Shown here: in pieces, positions 8,425 to 19,345 of the stretch | Position numbering within the stretch: the stretch's first letter is position 1 | Layout: each line of letters begins with the position of its first letter | Origin: Candidatus Accumulibacter affinis | Lineage (GTDB): Bacteria > Pseudomonadota > Gammaproteobacteria > Burkholderiales > Rhodocyclaceae | Length of the DNA stretch: 64,000 bases | Assembly (NCBI GenBank): GCA_016713625.1 | Contig: JADJOT010000010.1 | Coordinates: forward strand, 434,001-498,000 | Direction of reading: 5' to 3' | The notes under the pieces: model-generated | The model's input: only the letters and a program-made list of their open reading frames with translations | Told to the model about the DNA's origin: nothing | The model's database searches: none | Position numbers and translations under genes: made by a program

Positions 8425-9903
8425 ATGGGCACTGAAACCGAAATCAAGCTGTCCCTGTCAGCGCGTGCCGCCAGCCAGCTGGCGAAGCAGGCCATGCTGA
8501 GCAACATCGCGCCAGCGCGGCAGCTGTTGATCAATACCTACTACGACACCCCGGACAATTCCCTGCGCCGCGAGCGAGTGGTCGTTCGCCATCGCCAGAA
8601 GGGTCGGCAGTGTCTGTTGACGGTCAAGACTGCCCCGGTGCCTGCTGGCGGCCTGGCGCAGCGCAGCGAGTGGGAGGTTCCCAGCCGGAGCGGCGAGTTC
8701 GACTTCGCGCATGTCGACAGCGATCGTCTTCGCGCGCTGCTGGAATCACTTCGCGATCAGCTGCGGCCCGCCTTCACCACCCGTTTCAGGCGTGACAGCT
8801 GGCTTCTGGAGCCGCGCGCAGGGGTGTGCATCGAACTCGCGCTCGACCGCGGCTGGATCGAGGCGCGTGCGCAGCGCCAGACCATCCGCGAGGTCGAGCT
8901 GGAACTGCTCGCCGGTGAGGTCATCGACCTGTTCGAGGTGGCCGCCGCCTTGCAGGCCAGCCTGCCAATGCACCCGGAGAGCAGCAGCAAATCCGAGCGC
9001 GCTTACCGTCTACTGGTCGATCTGCCGCTGCTGGCCGCCAAGGCGCTGCCGGTAGCCACCGAGGCTGGCATGCCTACCCTTGGTGCTTTTCGCCTGATTG
9101 TCCTGGCCTGCCTCGCTCACCTGCAATGCAACGAACAAGGTGTCTGCCAGAGCGACGACCCGGAATTCGTGCATCAGGCGCGAGTTGCCATACGCCGTCT
9201 GCGGTCGGCCATCCGCCTCTGGCGGCCGCTGTTGCCCGAACCCTTCGTTGCTCGCTTCGATCCACTGTGGCAGGAACTGGCAGCGAAACTCGGGGATGCG
9301 CGCAACTGGGATGTCTTTCTCGCGGAAACGCTGCCGATGCTCGGCGAGGCCTGCGCAGGCACGCTGGCTGTCGACCGCCTCTCCCGCTACGCCGCCAGAC
9401 GCTGCGCAGACAGTCGCAAGGCTGCGAGAAGGGCGCTCAAGTCGGCCGACTACTCGCGCCTGTTGATTGACTTCACCGCGGCGGTGCTGGCCCTGTCGGA
9501 AACGGACGCCGGGTCGCTCGGACGCTTCGTCCCCCGTTGCCTCAACAAACGCGCCAAGCGGGTCAAGGAACGCGCCGTGGCAGCTCTGGGGTTGGACGTT
9601 GTCGCCCTGCACCGCCTGCGCGTGGCGTTCAAGCAGCTGCGCTACGCGGTGGAGTTCTTTACTCCGATGCTTGCCGGCCCCGCCCTGGAGAAGTACCACC
9701 AGTCAGCGACTGGCCTGCAGGAAGTGCTGGGCCGTCTCAACGACGTGACGGTGGCCTCGAAACTGACTGCCGAGGCGCCACCCGCGAGCCGCGATCAGGC
9801 GATCAGGGACTGCCTGGCGGCGCGGACCGAAGCGCTGCTGCCAGAATTCGGCGAACTGCTGCAGGACTTCCAGCGGCAGCCGATGCCGTGGAAAGCCTTG
9901 TGA
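8425..9903 (+). CDS. CYTH and CHAD domain protein (triphosphatase / polyphosphate-associated)
   Basis: A two-domain protein of 492 residues. The N-terminal CYTH domain (about 1-200) keeps the signature E-x-E-x-K as ETEIK at residues 4-8, the metal/triphosphate tunnel signature of inorganic triphosphatases. The C-terminal CHAD domain (about 215-490) has the conserved histidine-basic helices HQARVAIRRLRSAIRLW and LHRLRVAFKQLRYAVEFF. CHAD domains are known to bind inorganic polyphosphate and locate to polyP granules, which fits a polyphosphate-storing organism. The gene stands alone with about 260 bases upstream, including an AT-rich block near 8275-8310 that may hold its promoter. Confidence 0.88.
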   Translation: MGTETEIKLSLSARAASQLAKQAMLSNIAPARQLLINTYYDTPDNSLRRERVVVRHRQKGRQCLLTVKTAPVPAGGLAQRSEWEVPSRSGEFDFAHVDSDRLRALLESLRDQLRPAFTTRFRRDSWLLEPRAGVCIELALDRGWIEARAQRQTIREVELELLAGEVIDLFEVAAALQASLPMHPESSSKSERAYRLLVDLPLLAAKALPVATEAGMPTLGAFRLIVLACLAHLQCNEQGVCQSDDPEFVHQARVAIRRLRSAIRLWRPLLPEPFVARFDPLWQELAAKLGDARNWDVFLAETLPMLGEACAGTLAVDRLSRYAARRCADSRKAARRALKSADYSRLLIDFTAAVLALSETDAGSLGRFVPRCLNKRAKRVKERAVAALGLDVVALHRLRVAFKQLRYAVEFFTPMLAGPALEKYHQSATGLQEVLGRLNDVTVASKLTAEAPPASRDQAIRDCLAARTEALLPEFGELLQDFQRQPMPWKAL

Positions 9904-10201
9904 CGCGTCTGCCCCGTGCTGCTTGCCCGGATCGGCGCTTATCCGCGCGGAGCCCGACTGGCGCCGGCCAGCGCACGCCATCCGAGTTTTTCCGCCCGGC
10001 AAAGGTGCACCTTTCGGGCGGTTCCTGTGGCACAGTGCTGCTAGTTGCCAAAGTTACTGTGTTTGAAGACGCCATCATTCCACCGCGAGGAGCCTCATAT
10101 GGGGTCGAGTGTTTGGCGAGATCGGCAGGCGAACACCTGCCGGAGTCCTGGCGGATCAAGGTGTTTTGTCGATCCGCGTCTATCTGCCTGGAGCCAAGCA
10201 C

Positions 10202-11923
10202 ATGAATGCTTCCACCTTCTCCAAGTTCTTGCAGACCGGTTTGCCCTTGCTGACCACGCTGCGACACTATCGACTGGCCTGGCTGAGCAAGGATTCGATC
10301 GCCGGGCTTTCCGCCTGTATCGTTTCGATTCCGTCAGTGATTGCTTATGCCGAGCTGGTCCATCTGCCGGCGATTACAGGCCTCTACGCAGCGCTGGCGG
10401 CGGCCATCGGCTATGCCTTGTTTTCGAGTTCGCGGCACGTCATCGCCGGCCCGGATGCGGCGATCGGTCTGCTGGCGGGATCGGCGATTCTACCGCTGTC
10501 GGGTGGTGATCCAGGGCGCCTCGTCGTTCTGGCAGCTGTCCTCAGTATCCTGTCGGGTGCCGTGCTGTTGCTCGCTGCGCGCCTGAAGCTGGGAGTCATC
10601 GCCGATCTGCTGTCGCGTCCGGTCCTCATTGGCTACCTGAACGGGGCGTCTCTGGTGCTGATCGCCACGCAGTTGGGCAAGATGTTCGGCATCAAGACCG
10701 AGGGTGAGGAATTCTTCGAGTTGGTATACACGGTGATCGAGAAGCTCCCCCAGACGCAGGTGCCGACCTTCGTGTTCGGGGTTCTGCTGGTTGGGCTGCT
10801 GGTCGGGCTGGCGCGCTGGCTGCCTCGCATACCAGGTGCCCTGGCAGTGTGTACGGTGGCCATTGTGGCGAGCTACGCCCTCGACCTCGGCAGCTACGGG
10901 ATAGCGCTGGTCGGCGAAGTCCCCTCGGGCATCCCGCACCTGACCATTCCCTCGTTCCGCTGGGGCGATGTCGCAGCGCTTGCGCCGGCCGCCGTGGCGA
11001 TCGCCTTCCTGGCGTTTTCGGACGGCATTCTTCTGGCGCAAACCTTTGCCGAGAAGAATGGCTACGAAGTTCGTCCGAACCGCGAACTGGTCGCCCTGGG
11101 CTCGGCGAACATCCTGGCCGGGCTATGGCAGGGCTTTCCGGTTTCGGCCAGCCAGTCACGTACCTCGATCGTCGATTCGGCTGGCGGCATGACGCAGGTG
11201 GCACAGCTGATCCTGGCGGTTGGTCTGCTGATCTTCCTGTTCTTCCTTACCGGTCTGATCGCGCTGCTGCCGAAGGTGGCCCTCGGTGCGATCCTGATCG
11301 TCACCGCCATCGGCATGCTGGAAGTCGCCTCGCTGTCCGGCCTGTACAAGATCGACCGCGTCGAGTTTGCTATCGCCATGGGCGTCACCCTGGCGATCCT
11401 GATCGCCGGCGTGGTGCCGGGGATCATTCTCGGTCTGCTGCTGTCACTGATCTCGGTGCTCGTAGAAGTCTCGCGTCCCGATGACGCCGTTCTCCGCCGT
11501 CTGGTCAGTGACGGGAAGTTCCACCATTGTCGGGCAGACGACGAGGCGGAAAGCGTGCCCGGCCTGCTGGTCTATCGGCTCTACGCACCGCTGATCTTTG
11601 CCAACGCACGGCACGTGGTGACACGCATCCGTACGTTGGTTGACGAGGCCGATCCTCCAGTCAAATGGCTGGTGATCGATGCGCAGGCGATTCACGACAT
11701 GGACGTTACCGCAGCGCAGCGTTTCGCTGAGTTGCATCGCGAACTTGCCGACCACGGGGTGGACGTCAAGATAGCCGATGCGCCGCGGCCGTTTCTCGAC
11801 GAGCTTGCCAGGGTCGGACTTTCCGAGGAGATCGGTCGGGGCGATTTCTATGTTTCGGTCAAGAGGGCGGCCGAGGCCTTCGAGCAGAAGTACGGTTCCG
11901 CGGCCCAGAAGTCTACCGGGTAA
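10202..11923 (+). CDS. SulP family anion transporter, copy 1
   Basis: An inner-membrane SLC26/SulP transporter of 573 residues, with about ten to twelve hydrophobic segments (including the SIPSVIAYAELV helix) and a C-terminal STAS domain (PVKWLVIDAQAIHDMDVTAA). I chose the ATG at 10202, which has GGAG ten bases upstream and gives the same N-terminus as the paralogue that follows. Family members carry sulfate, bicarbonate or dicarboxylates; the substrate cannot be fixed here. The next gene, 69 bases on, is a close paralogue, so the pair arose by tandem duplication. Confidence 0.87.
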   Translation: MNASTFSKFLQTGLPLLTTLRHYRLAWLSKDSIAGLSACIVSIPSVIAYAELVHLPAITGLYAALAAAIGYALFSSSRHVIAGPDAAIGLLAGSAILPLSGGDPGRLVVLAAVLSILSGAVLLLAARLKLGVIADLLSRPVLIGYLNGASLVLIATQLGKMFGIKTEGEEFFELVYTVIEKLPQTQVPTFVFGVLLVGLLVGLARWLPRIPGALAVCTVAIVASYALDLGSYGIALVGEVPSGIPHLTIPSFRWGDVAALAPAAVAIAFLAFSDGILLAQTFAEKNGYEVRPNRELVALGSANILAGLWQGFPVSASQSRTSIVDSAGGMTQVAQLILAVGLLIFLFFLTGLIALLPKVALGAILIVTAIGMLEVASLSGLYKIDRVEFAIAMGVTLAILIAGVVPGIILGLLLSLISVLVEVSRPDDAVLRRLVSDGKFHHCRADDEAESVPGLLVYRLYAPLIFANARHVVTRIRTLVDEADPPVKWLVIDAQAIHDMDVTAAQRFAELHRELADHGVDVKIADAPRPFLDELARVGLSEEIGRGDFYVSVKRAAEAFEQKYGSAAQKSTG

Positions 11924-11992
11924 TCGCGCCGAACTGGCGCCGGTGGTCACCAGCATGCCCTGGGCGGCGCCTTTCGCTTGCCAGGCAAGTCC

Positions 11993-13726
11993 ATGAAAGC
12001 TGCTGTTCTTCTCGGCTACCTGCAGTCCGCTGTGCCGCTGATCGAGGCGCTGAGAAACTACCGCCTGGCCTGGGTGCGCAAGGATGTAATCGCCGGTCTC
12101 TCGGCATGCATCGTGTCCATCCCGTCGGTGATTGCCTACGCCGAGCTGGTGCATCTGCCGCCAATTGCCGGACTCTACGCGGCGCTGGCGGCGGCCATCG
12201 GCTATGCCTTGTTTGCCAGTTCGCGCCACGTGATCGCCGGACCGGATGCGGCCATCGGTTTGCTGGCCGGTTCGGCGATCCTGCCGCTGGCTGCCGCTGA
12301 TCCGGCCCGTATCGTCGTGCTGGCGGCTGTCCTCAGCATCCTTGCCGGCGTCGTATTGATCCTGGCCGCACAGATCCGGCTGGGCGTCATCGCCGATCTG
12401 CTGTCCCGCCCGGTGCTGATCGGCTACCTGAACGGCGCGTCCCTGGTCCTGATTGCCACCCAGCTTGGCAAGATGTTTGGCATCAGTACCGAGGGCGAGG
12501 AATTCTTCGAACTACTGTATACCGTGTATGAGAGACTCCCGGACACCCACCTTCCGACCTTTGTTTTCGGCATTGTCCTGGTGTTGCTGCTGGCCAGCTT
12601 GCTGCGCTGGCAACCGCGTGTACCGGGGGCACTGGCTGCCAGTGCGGTGGCGATCGCGGTCACCGCTTTCCTCGATCTCGGTAGTCATGGTGTCGCGCTG
12701 GTCGGGAAGGTCCCTGCCGGTGTGCCGCGGCTGATGATTCCGGAGTTGCGTTGGAACGATGTCGCCGTGCTCGCCCCCGCAGCCGTGGCGATTGCCTTCC
12801 TCGCTTTCTCGGATGGCATTCTGTTGGCCCAGACCTTTGCCGAGAAGAACGATTACGAGGTGCGTCCCAACCGCGAGCTGGTGGCGCTTGGGGCGGCGAA
12901 CATTCTTGCCGGTCTGTGGCAGGGTTTTCCGGTTTCCGCCAGTCAGTCGCGGACCTCGATCGTCGATGCCGCCGGCGGCAAGTCGCAGGTGGCACAACTG
13001 GTGGTCGCGGCAGGCTTGCTGATCTTTCTGTTCAATCTGACCGGCTTGCTTGCACTTTTGCCCAAGGTCGCTCTGGGCGCCATCCTCATCGTTACCGCCG
13101 TCGGTATGCTGGAAATGGCGTCGCTGGTGGCGCTCTACCGGGTCGATCGCGTCGAATGCGGCATCGCCGTCGGCGTCACCCTGGCCATCCTGATTGCGGG
13201 TGTGGTTCCGGGAATCATTCTCGGCTTGTTGCTCTCACTGATTGCGGTACTTGTGCAGATTTCCCGCCCCACCGATGCCGTTCTCCGCCGCCGGGTCATC
13301 GATGGGAAGTTCCATGACTGCCGCGAGGAGGAAGCGGCGGAGAGTCTGCCCGGCCTGCTCGTCTATCGGCTCTATGCGCCGCTGCTGTTTGCCAACGCAC
13401 GGCACGTGATGGCGCGCCTGCGGACCTTGGTCGACGAGAGTGATCCGCCGGTCAAGTGGCTGATCATCGACGCGCAGGCCATTCATGACATGGACGTCAC
13501 CGCCGCGCAGCGCTTTGCGGAGCTCCACCGCGAGCTCGCCGAGGAGGGCGTTGACGTCAAGATTGCCGATGCGCCGAGGCCATTCCTGGAAGAACTTGCC
13601 AAGGTGGGGCTGGCCGAGGAAATCGGCCGGCCGGACTTTTTCGCTTCGGTCAAGGACGCCGCCGAGGCCTTCGAGAAACGCTACGCTGCGCCGGATCAAC
13701 CCGTCGGCAGACGCCCGGTCCTCTAG
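11993..13726 (+). CDS. SulP family anion transporter, copy 2
   Basis: A second SulP transporter of 577 residues, aligned nearly end to end with the preceding one. The transport core is highly alike (for example KDVIAGLSACIVSIPS, and a GIVPGI-type turn before the STAS domain) and the STAS segment PVKWLIIDAQAIHDMDVTAA differs at one residue. The two differ mainly in the N-terminal 25 residues, the loop around residues 180-215 and the C-terminal tail. The ATG at 11993 is preferred; an in-frame TTG lies 15 bases upstream. The anion carried is unknown. Confidence 0.86.
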   Translation: MKAAVLLGYLQSAVPLIEALRNYRLAWVRKDVIAGLSACIVSIPSVIAYAELVHLPPIAGLYAALAAAIGYALFASSRHVIAGPDAAIGLLAGSAILPLAAADPARIVVLAAVLSILAGVVLILAAQIRLGVIADLLSRPVLIGYLNGASLVLIATQLGKMFGISTEGEEFFELLYTVYERLPDTHLPTFVFGIVLVLLLASLLRWQPRVPGALAASAVAIAVTAFLDLGSHGVALVGKVPAGVPRLMIPELRWNDVAVLAPAAVAIAFLAFSDGILLAQTFAEKNDYEVRPNRELVALGAANILAGLWQGFPVSASQSRTSIVDAAGGKSQVAQLVVAAGLLIFLFNLTGLLALLPKVALGAILIVTAVGMLEMASLVALYRVDRVECGIAVGVTLAILIAGVVPGIILGLLLSLIAVLVQISRPTDAVLRRRVIDGKFHDCREEEAAESLPGLLVYRLYAPLLFANARHVMARLRTLVDESDPPVKWLIIDAQAIHDMDVTAAQRFAELHRELAEEGVDVKIADAPRPFLEELAKVGLAEEIGRPDFFASVKDAAEAFEKRYAAPDQPVGRRPVL

Positions 13727-13783
13727 CAGGCGCGCGCGGCGAACGCCGCGCTGCATTCCCCGCTCGTTTCCATCGACGCGTGG

Positions 13784-14857
13784 TCAGCCCGCGCGGCCTG
13801 GCAGCACTTCACGCAGCAGTCCGCTGGCGTCGCGTATCATCTTTTCGGTAGTCTCCCAGTCGACGCAGGCATCGGTGACCGAGCAGCCGTATCTGAGCTG
13901 CGTGAGGTCTTCGGGAATGGCCTGATTGCCGGCGACGAGGTTCGACTCGATCATCATTCCGACCAGCGACTGGTTGCCCAGGCGAACCTGATTGACTACG
14001 TCGGCCATCACCAGCGGCTGCCATTCCGGTTTTTTGTAGCTGTTGGCGTGCGAGCAGTCGACCACGATATTGGTCGCTAATCCCGCCTTGGCCAGCGCCT
14101 GCTCGGCGATCTGGACACTCACCGTATCGTAGTTCGGGCGTCCGTCGCCACCGCGCAGGACGAGGTGACCGTAGCGGTTGCCACGGGTGCGAACAATCGC
14201 CGTTCGCCCCTGGCCGTTAATGCCCAGGAAACTGTGCGGTCGCGAGGCGGAGACGATGGCATTGACGGCAATGCCGACGTCGCCGTTGGTGCCGTTCTTG
14301 AAGCCGACGGGTGTCGACAGGCCCGACGAGATTTCCCGGTGCGTCTGCGATTCGGTGGTGCGGGCACCGATTGCCGTCCAGGAAATCAGGTCACCGAGAT
14401 ACTGCGGCGAGATCGGGTCCAGCGCTTCGGTGCCGGCGGGCAGACCGAGTTCCGCAAGCTGCAGGAGAAAGGCGCGTGCCTTGGCCATTCCCTGATCGAC
14501 ATGGAAAGAATCATCCATGTCCGGGTCATTGATATAGCCTTTCCAGCCGGTGGTGGTGCGTGGCTTTTCGAAATAGACACGCATCACCAGATAGAGCGTC
14601 TCGCTGACCTCGTCGGCGAGAGCCTTCAGGCGCTGCGCGTAGTCGAGTCCGGCCACCGGGTCGTGGATCGAGCATGGGCCGACGACGACCAACAGGCGCG
14701 GATCGCGGCGGTCGAGGATGTTGCGCAAGACCGCACGGCCGTGCATGACGATCCGTGCCGCGCTCGCCGACAGCGGTAGGCGGGCGTGGATTTCCTCCGG
14801 TGAAGGCATGGGGTCGAAGGCGCTGACGTTGATGTTGTCGATGTCGAGATTGGTCAT
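13784..14857 (-). CDS. aroG: 3-deoxy-7-phosphoheptulonate (DAHP) synthase, class I
   Basis: This enzyme condenses phosphoenolpyruvate with erythrose 4-phosphate, the first step of aromatic amino-acid synthesis. The 357-residue product matches the AroF/G/H group, with VVVGPCSIHD near residue 55, the substrate-site segment GARTTESQTHRE, GFKNGTNGDVGIAVNAI and the metal-site segment DCSHANSYKK. The gene overlaps the mfd stop by four bases (ATGA) and is read in the same operon. I use aroG as a generic label; which isozyme type it is (feedback by Phe, Tyr or Trp) is not resolved. Confidence 0.92.
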   Translation of the reverse strand: MTNLDIDNINVSAFDPMPSPEEIHARLPLSASAARIVMHGRAVLRNILDRRDPRLLVVVGPCSIHDPVAGLDYAQRLKALADEVSETLYLVMRVYFEKPRTTTGWKGYINDPDMDDSFHVDQGMAKARAFLLQLAELGLPAGTEALDPISPQYLGDLISWTAIGARTTESQTHREISSGLSTPVGFKNGTNGDVGIAVNAIVSASRPHSFLGINGQGRTAIVRTRGNRYGHLVLRGGDGRPNYDTVSVQIAEQALAKAGLATNIVVDCSHANSYKKPEWQPLVMADVVNQVRLGNQSLVGMMIESNLVAGNQAIPEDLTQLRYGCSVTDACVDWETTEKMIRDASGLLREVLPGRAG

Positions 14858-17800
14858 GGTTTTGGCTGACTGCCCAGTTGATGAATGAGGTCCTTGACTG
14901 CCGTGACGCGGTCGGCGAGCGTTGCACAGTGACGTTTGAGGACCAGTTTGTCCTGTCCTGCCAAGCGGTAATTGCGGTTCTTCTGAATCAGGTTGATGAT
15001 GCGCAGCGGGTCGATCGGTGGATCGGCTGCGAATTGCACGACAAGCTGCTCGGCACCGGCGTCGAGCTTGCTGATGCCGAGCGGCTTGCAGAGCAGCCGC
15101 AGGCGGTGACTGTCGAGCAGGGCGCGCGCCTGTGGCGGCAATTCGCCAAAGCGATCGATCAGTTCTTCCTGCAGATCACCAAGAGCGTCGGCGTGCACGC
15201 AGTCGGCCAGCCGCTTGTAAAGCGCCAGCCTCTCGTGCACGTCGGGTGCGTAATCGTTGGGGAGCAGCGCCGGGGTATGCAGATTGATCTCGGTGACGAT
15301 GGCCAACGGCTGCGACAGGTCTGGCTCCTTGCCCTGTTTGAGCGCCGCCACGGCGCGGTTGAGCATTTCGGTAAACAGGTTGAAGCCGACTTCCTGCATC
15401 TCTCCCGACTGGTGGGCGCCCAGCACTTCACCGGCGCCGCGGATTTCGAGGTCATGCATGGCGAGGTAGAAACCGGCGCCGAGTTCGTCCATCATCTGGA
15501 TTGCCTCCAGGCGCTGCCGGGCCTGCTTGTTGAGCGCTGCCTCGTCGTGCGTCAGCAGGTAGGCGTAGGCCTGATGGTGCGAGCGCCCGACCCGGCCGCG
15601 TAGCTGGTGCAGCTGCGCCAGTCCGAATTTTTCGGCGCGGTTGATCACGATGGTGTTGGCGTGCGGATTGTCGATGCCGGTTTCGATGATCGTCGTGCAC
15701 AGCAGCAGGTTGGCGCGCTGCTGCGTGAAGTCGCGCATCACCCGTTCGAGATCGCGCTCCTTCATCTGTCCGTGGCCGACCACAATGCGCGCTTCCGGCA
15801 GCAGCTTGCCGAGCTTGTCGCGCATGTTCTCGATGGTGTCGACCTCGTTATGCAGGAAATAGACCTGCCCTCCGCGTTTGAACTCACGCAGCAGCGCTTC
15901 CCGGATGACGCCTTCGGAAAAGCGGCTGACGAAGGTCTTGATCGCCAGGCGCTTCTGCGGCGCGGTGGCGATCACCGAAAAATCGCGCAGGCCTTCCAGC
16001 GACATGGCGAGGGTACGCGGAATCGGCGTCGCGGTCAGAGTAAGCACGTCGACCTCGGCGCGCAGCGCCTTCAGTGCCTCCTTCTGGCGTACGCCAAAGC
16101 GGTGCTCCTCGTCGATGACGACCAGCCCGAGACGGCTGAAGTGCACGTCCTTCTGCAACAGCTTATGGGTTCCGATGACGATGTCGAGGCGGCCGTCGGC
16201 GAGCTCTGCGAGCGCCTGCGTTGCCTCGCGGGCGGTCTTGAAGCGCGACAGTTCGGCGATGCGCACCGGCCAGTCGGCAAAGCGGTCACTGAAGGTCTGG
16301 AAGTGTTGTTCACAGAGCAGGGTGGTCGGGCAGAGGACGGCTACCTGGCGGCTGCCGGCAACCGCGCAGAAAGCGGCGCGCAAGGCGACTTCGGTCTTGC
16401 CGAAGCCGACATCACCACAAACGAGACGGTCCATCGGACGACCTGATTTCATGTCTTCGAGGACTGCGGCGATCGCCGTGGTCTGGTCCACAGTCTCTTC
16501 AAAACCGAAACCGTCAGCGAAAGCGTCATAGTCGTGCGCCTTGAATTCACACGCGTGGCCTTGCCGTGCCGCTCGCAGGGCGTAAAGAGCGAGCAGTTCA
16601 GCGGCCGTGTCACGCGCTTGCAGGGCGGCGCGGCGCTTGGCTTTTTCCCATTGTGGAGAGCCCAGCGTATGCAAAGGCGCATGCTCGGGATCGGCCCCCG
16701 AGTAGCGCGCGATGACGTGCAGCTGCGCTACCGGCACGTAGAGCCTGGCCTCACCGGCGTAGTGCAATTCGAGGAACTCCATCTCGCCTTCGCCAAGATC
16801 CAGGTGGATCAGGCCCTGATAGCGTCCGATGCCATGCTGCTCATGCACCACCGGCGAACCCACCTTCAGTTCGGTGAGGTCGCGCAACCAGTTGTCGACG
16901 GAAGTTTTGCGCTGTGCCGTGTGGCGTGTGCGCCGAGAAGGGCTGTCCGCGTACAGTTCAGCTTCGGTGATGAGCGCCAGGTGATCGAGCAGGAAACCAT
17001 CATGTAGCGGTGCAACCGTCAGTGAAACCCTGCTGTCGGCGGCCAGGAAGTCGGCGAAGCCCGCAGCGGCCTGTGCCTGCAGTCCGTATTCCGAAAACAT
17101 TCCCGACAGCGTTTCGCGGCGGCCGGGAGTTTCTGCGAGCAACAGCACGCGGCCGGCAAAGCCCTTGCAGAAGGCCTTCAACCGGCACAGCGGGTCGTCA
17201 GCACGGCGATCGATGGCCAGCGATGGCAGGCTTCGCGCCGGACCCTCGGCGCCGGCCGTCAGCGTGATTCTTGCATAGGCTTTGGCGGCAACGAAGAACG
17301 GCTCTTCGGCGAGAAAGAGATCAGCCGGCGGCAGTAGCGGGCGGCTTCGTTCGCCCGAGAGCATGCGGTAGCGTGACTGTGCCTCACTCCAGAACTCCCG
17401 TATCGCTTCGGGCACCTTGCCATGCAGGCAAAGCACGGTCGCTTTCGGCAGGTAGTCGAACAGGCTGGCGGTTTCCTCGAAGAAGAGCGGCAGCCAGTAC
17501 TCGATGCCGGCGGTCGCTATGCCATTCGAGACATCCCGGTAGATTCCCGAGCGACCTGGATCCCCTTCGAAGAGCTCGCGAAAGCGCTGACGGAAACGGG
17601 TGCGGCCCTTGTCGTCGAGCGGAAACTCGCGTGCCGGCAGCAGGCGGACCTCCGGTACCGGATAGAGCGTGCGCTGGTTATCGACGTCAAAGGTCTTGAT
17701 GCTTTCGATTTCGTCGTCGAAAAGGTCGAGACGGAAAGGCAGTTGCGAGCCCATCGGGAAAAGGTCGACCAGACCGCCGCGGATCGAGTACTCGCCCGGC

Positions 17801-18336
17801 GCAACGACCTGCGTGACATGAGCGTAACCGGCCAGCGTCAGCTGGGCGCGGAATTGCCCGGCGTCGAGTTTTGCGCCTTGCTTGAGAAAGAAGGTGTAAG
17901 CAGCCAGATAGGCCGGCGGTGCGAGGCGGTAAACCGCCGTGCCGGCGGGGACCAGGAGTACGTCACACTCCCCGCGCATGACTCCGTAGAGCGTTGCCAG
18001 TCGTTCGGAGACCAGGTCGTGGTGTGGTGAAAAACTGTCATAAGGCAGCGTTTCCCAGTCCGGCAGCAGGCGCACGCGCAGCTTGGCAGCGAACCAGGGG
18101 ATTTCCTGGAGCAGACGGTGCGCATCGCCGGCGCTGGCGGTAAGCACCGCCAACATGCGGTGCGCGGCGCCAGCACTCGCCTCCGACGCTGCCTGGGCGA
18201 TCAGGAGCGCATCGGCTGAGCCCGCAAACGCGGGGAACTGAAGCCTTTCGCCGATTTCGGGTAGCGGCGATCGGGGAAGCGGAAATGACAAGGGATGCGA
18301 CTCGCGACTCGGCTGCGGTAGGGGGCAGGTGTGCAC
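14854..18336 (-). CDS. mfd: Transcription-repair coupling factor Mfd
   Basis: Mfd displaces RNA polymerase stalled at DNA lesions and recruits the UvrA excision machinery. The 1,160-residue product matches the family length. It has the UvrB-like N-terminal module (LPDWETLPYDSFSPHHDLVS), the RNA-polymerase interacting region (GSPVVHEQHGIGRYQGL), helicase motif I GDVGFGKTEVALRAAF, motif II DEEHRFG and motif VI around HQLRGRVGRSHHQAYAYL, then the C-terminal TRCF domain. The longest frame opens with a GTG at 18336; an in-frame TTG about 17 codons later is another possible start. It is followed by aroG with a four-base overlap. Confidence 0.95.
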   Translation of the reverse strand: MHTCPLPQPSRESHPLSFPLPRSPLPEIGERLQFPAFAGSADALLIAQAASEASAGAAHRMLAVLTASAGDAHRLLQEIPWFAAKLRVRLLPDWETLPYDSFSPHHDLVSERLATLYGVMRGECDVLLVPAGTAVYRLAPPAYLAAYTFFLKQGAKLDAGQFRAQLTLAGYAHVTQVVAPGEYSIRGGLVDLFPMGSQLPFRLDLFDDEIESIKTFDVDNQRTLYPVPEVRLLPAREFPLDDKGRTRFRQRFRELFEGDPGRSGIYRDVSNGIATAGIEYWLPLFFEETASLFDYLPKATVLCLHGKVPEAIREFWSEAQSRYRMLSGERSRPLLPPADLFLAEEPFFVAAKAYARITLTAGAEGPARSLPSLAIDRRADDPLCRLKAFCKGFAGRVLLLAETPGRRETLSGMFSEYGLQAQAAAGFADFLAADSRVSLTVAPLHDGFLLDHLALITEAELYADSPSRRTRHTAQRKTSVDNWLRDLTELKVGSPVVHEQHGIGRYQGLIHLDLGEGEMEFLELHYAGEARLYVPVAQLHVIARYSGADPEHAPLHTLGSPQWEKAKRRAALQARDTAAELLALYALRAARQGHACEFKAHDYDAFADGFGFEETVDQTTAIAAVLEDMKSGRPMDRLVCGDVGFGKTEVALRAAFCAVAGSRQVAVLCPTTLLCEQHFQTFSDRFADWPVRIAELSRFKTAREATQALAELADGRLDIVIGTHKLLQKDVHFSRLGLVVIDEEHRFGVRQKEALKALRAEVDVLTLTATPIPRTLAMSLEGLRDFSVIATAPQKRLAIKTFVSRFSEGVIREALLREFKRGGQVYFLHNEVDTIENMRDKLGKLLPEARIVVGHGQMKERDLERVMRDFTQQRANLLLCTTIIETGIDNPHANTIVINRAEKFGLAQLHQLRGRVGRSHHQAYAYLLTHDEAALNKQARQRLEAIQMMDELGAGFYLAMHDLEIRGAGEVLGAHQSGEMQEVGFNLFTEMLNRAVAALKQGKEPDLSQPLAIVTEINLHTPALLPNDYAPDVHERLALYKRLADCVHADALGDLQEELIDRFGELPPQARALLDSHRLRLLCKPLGISKLDAGAEQLVVQFAADPPIDPLRIINLIQKNRNYRLAGQDKLVLKRHCATLADRVTAVKDLIHQLGSQPKP

Positions 18337-18492
18337 CTGCCGTTCACGGCAGGGCAGCGAAAGGGCGGCATTATAGCCGATCCGTTGCGGCCCTCGGCGG
18401 CGTTGCCCGCGGTATCGGATGGTTGCGCGCAGCTGGCTGCCGGGATGGCTGTTTGCCGGCAGCGATGAGAGGCGGCCGTCTGTCGGTGCGCG

Positions 18493-19139
<647 letters not shown>

Positions 19140-19345
19140 GATCATCTCCTGTCTTGGTAAGTGCTCCAAACGGCCTTGCGGTTTGGCCATCTCGCCCTGC
19201 ATAGGCCCTTTTCGTTGTATAAATGCTACACAATGCCAGACCAATGCTTGAAGCAAAACAAGTTTGTATGCTTAAATCTCCCGACTGCGCAAAAATCGCA
19301 TCGCGTTACACGCATTCGGACCTAGATTAATCGAGGAGGAACATC

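Noticed and set aside
10029..10042. TGGCACAGTGCTGC upstream of the first SulP gene as a sigma-54 promoter
   Set aside because: The spacing between GG and GC is nine, not ten, bases, and the element is GC-rich with no T-run before the GC.
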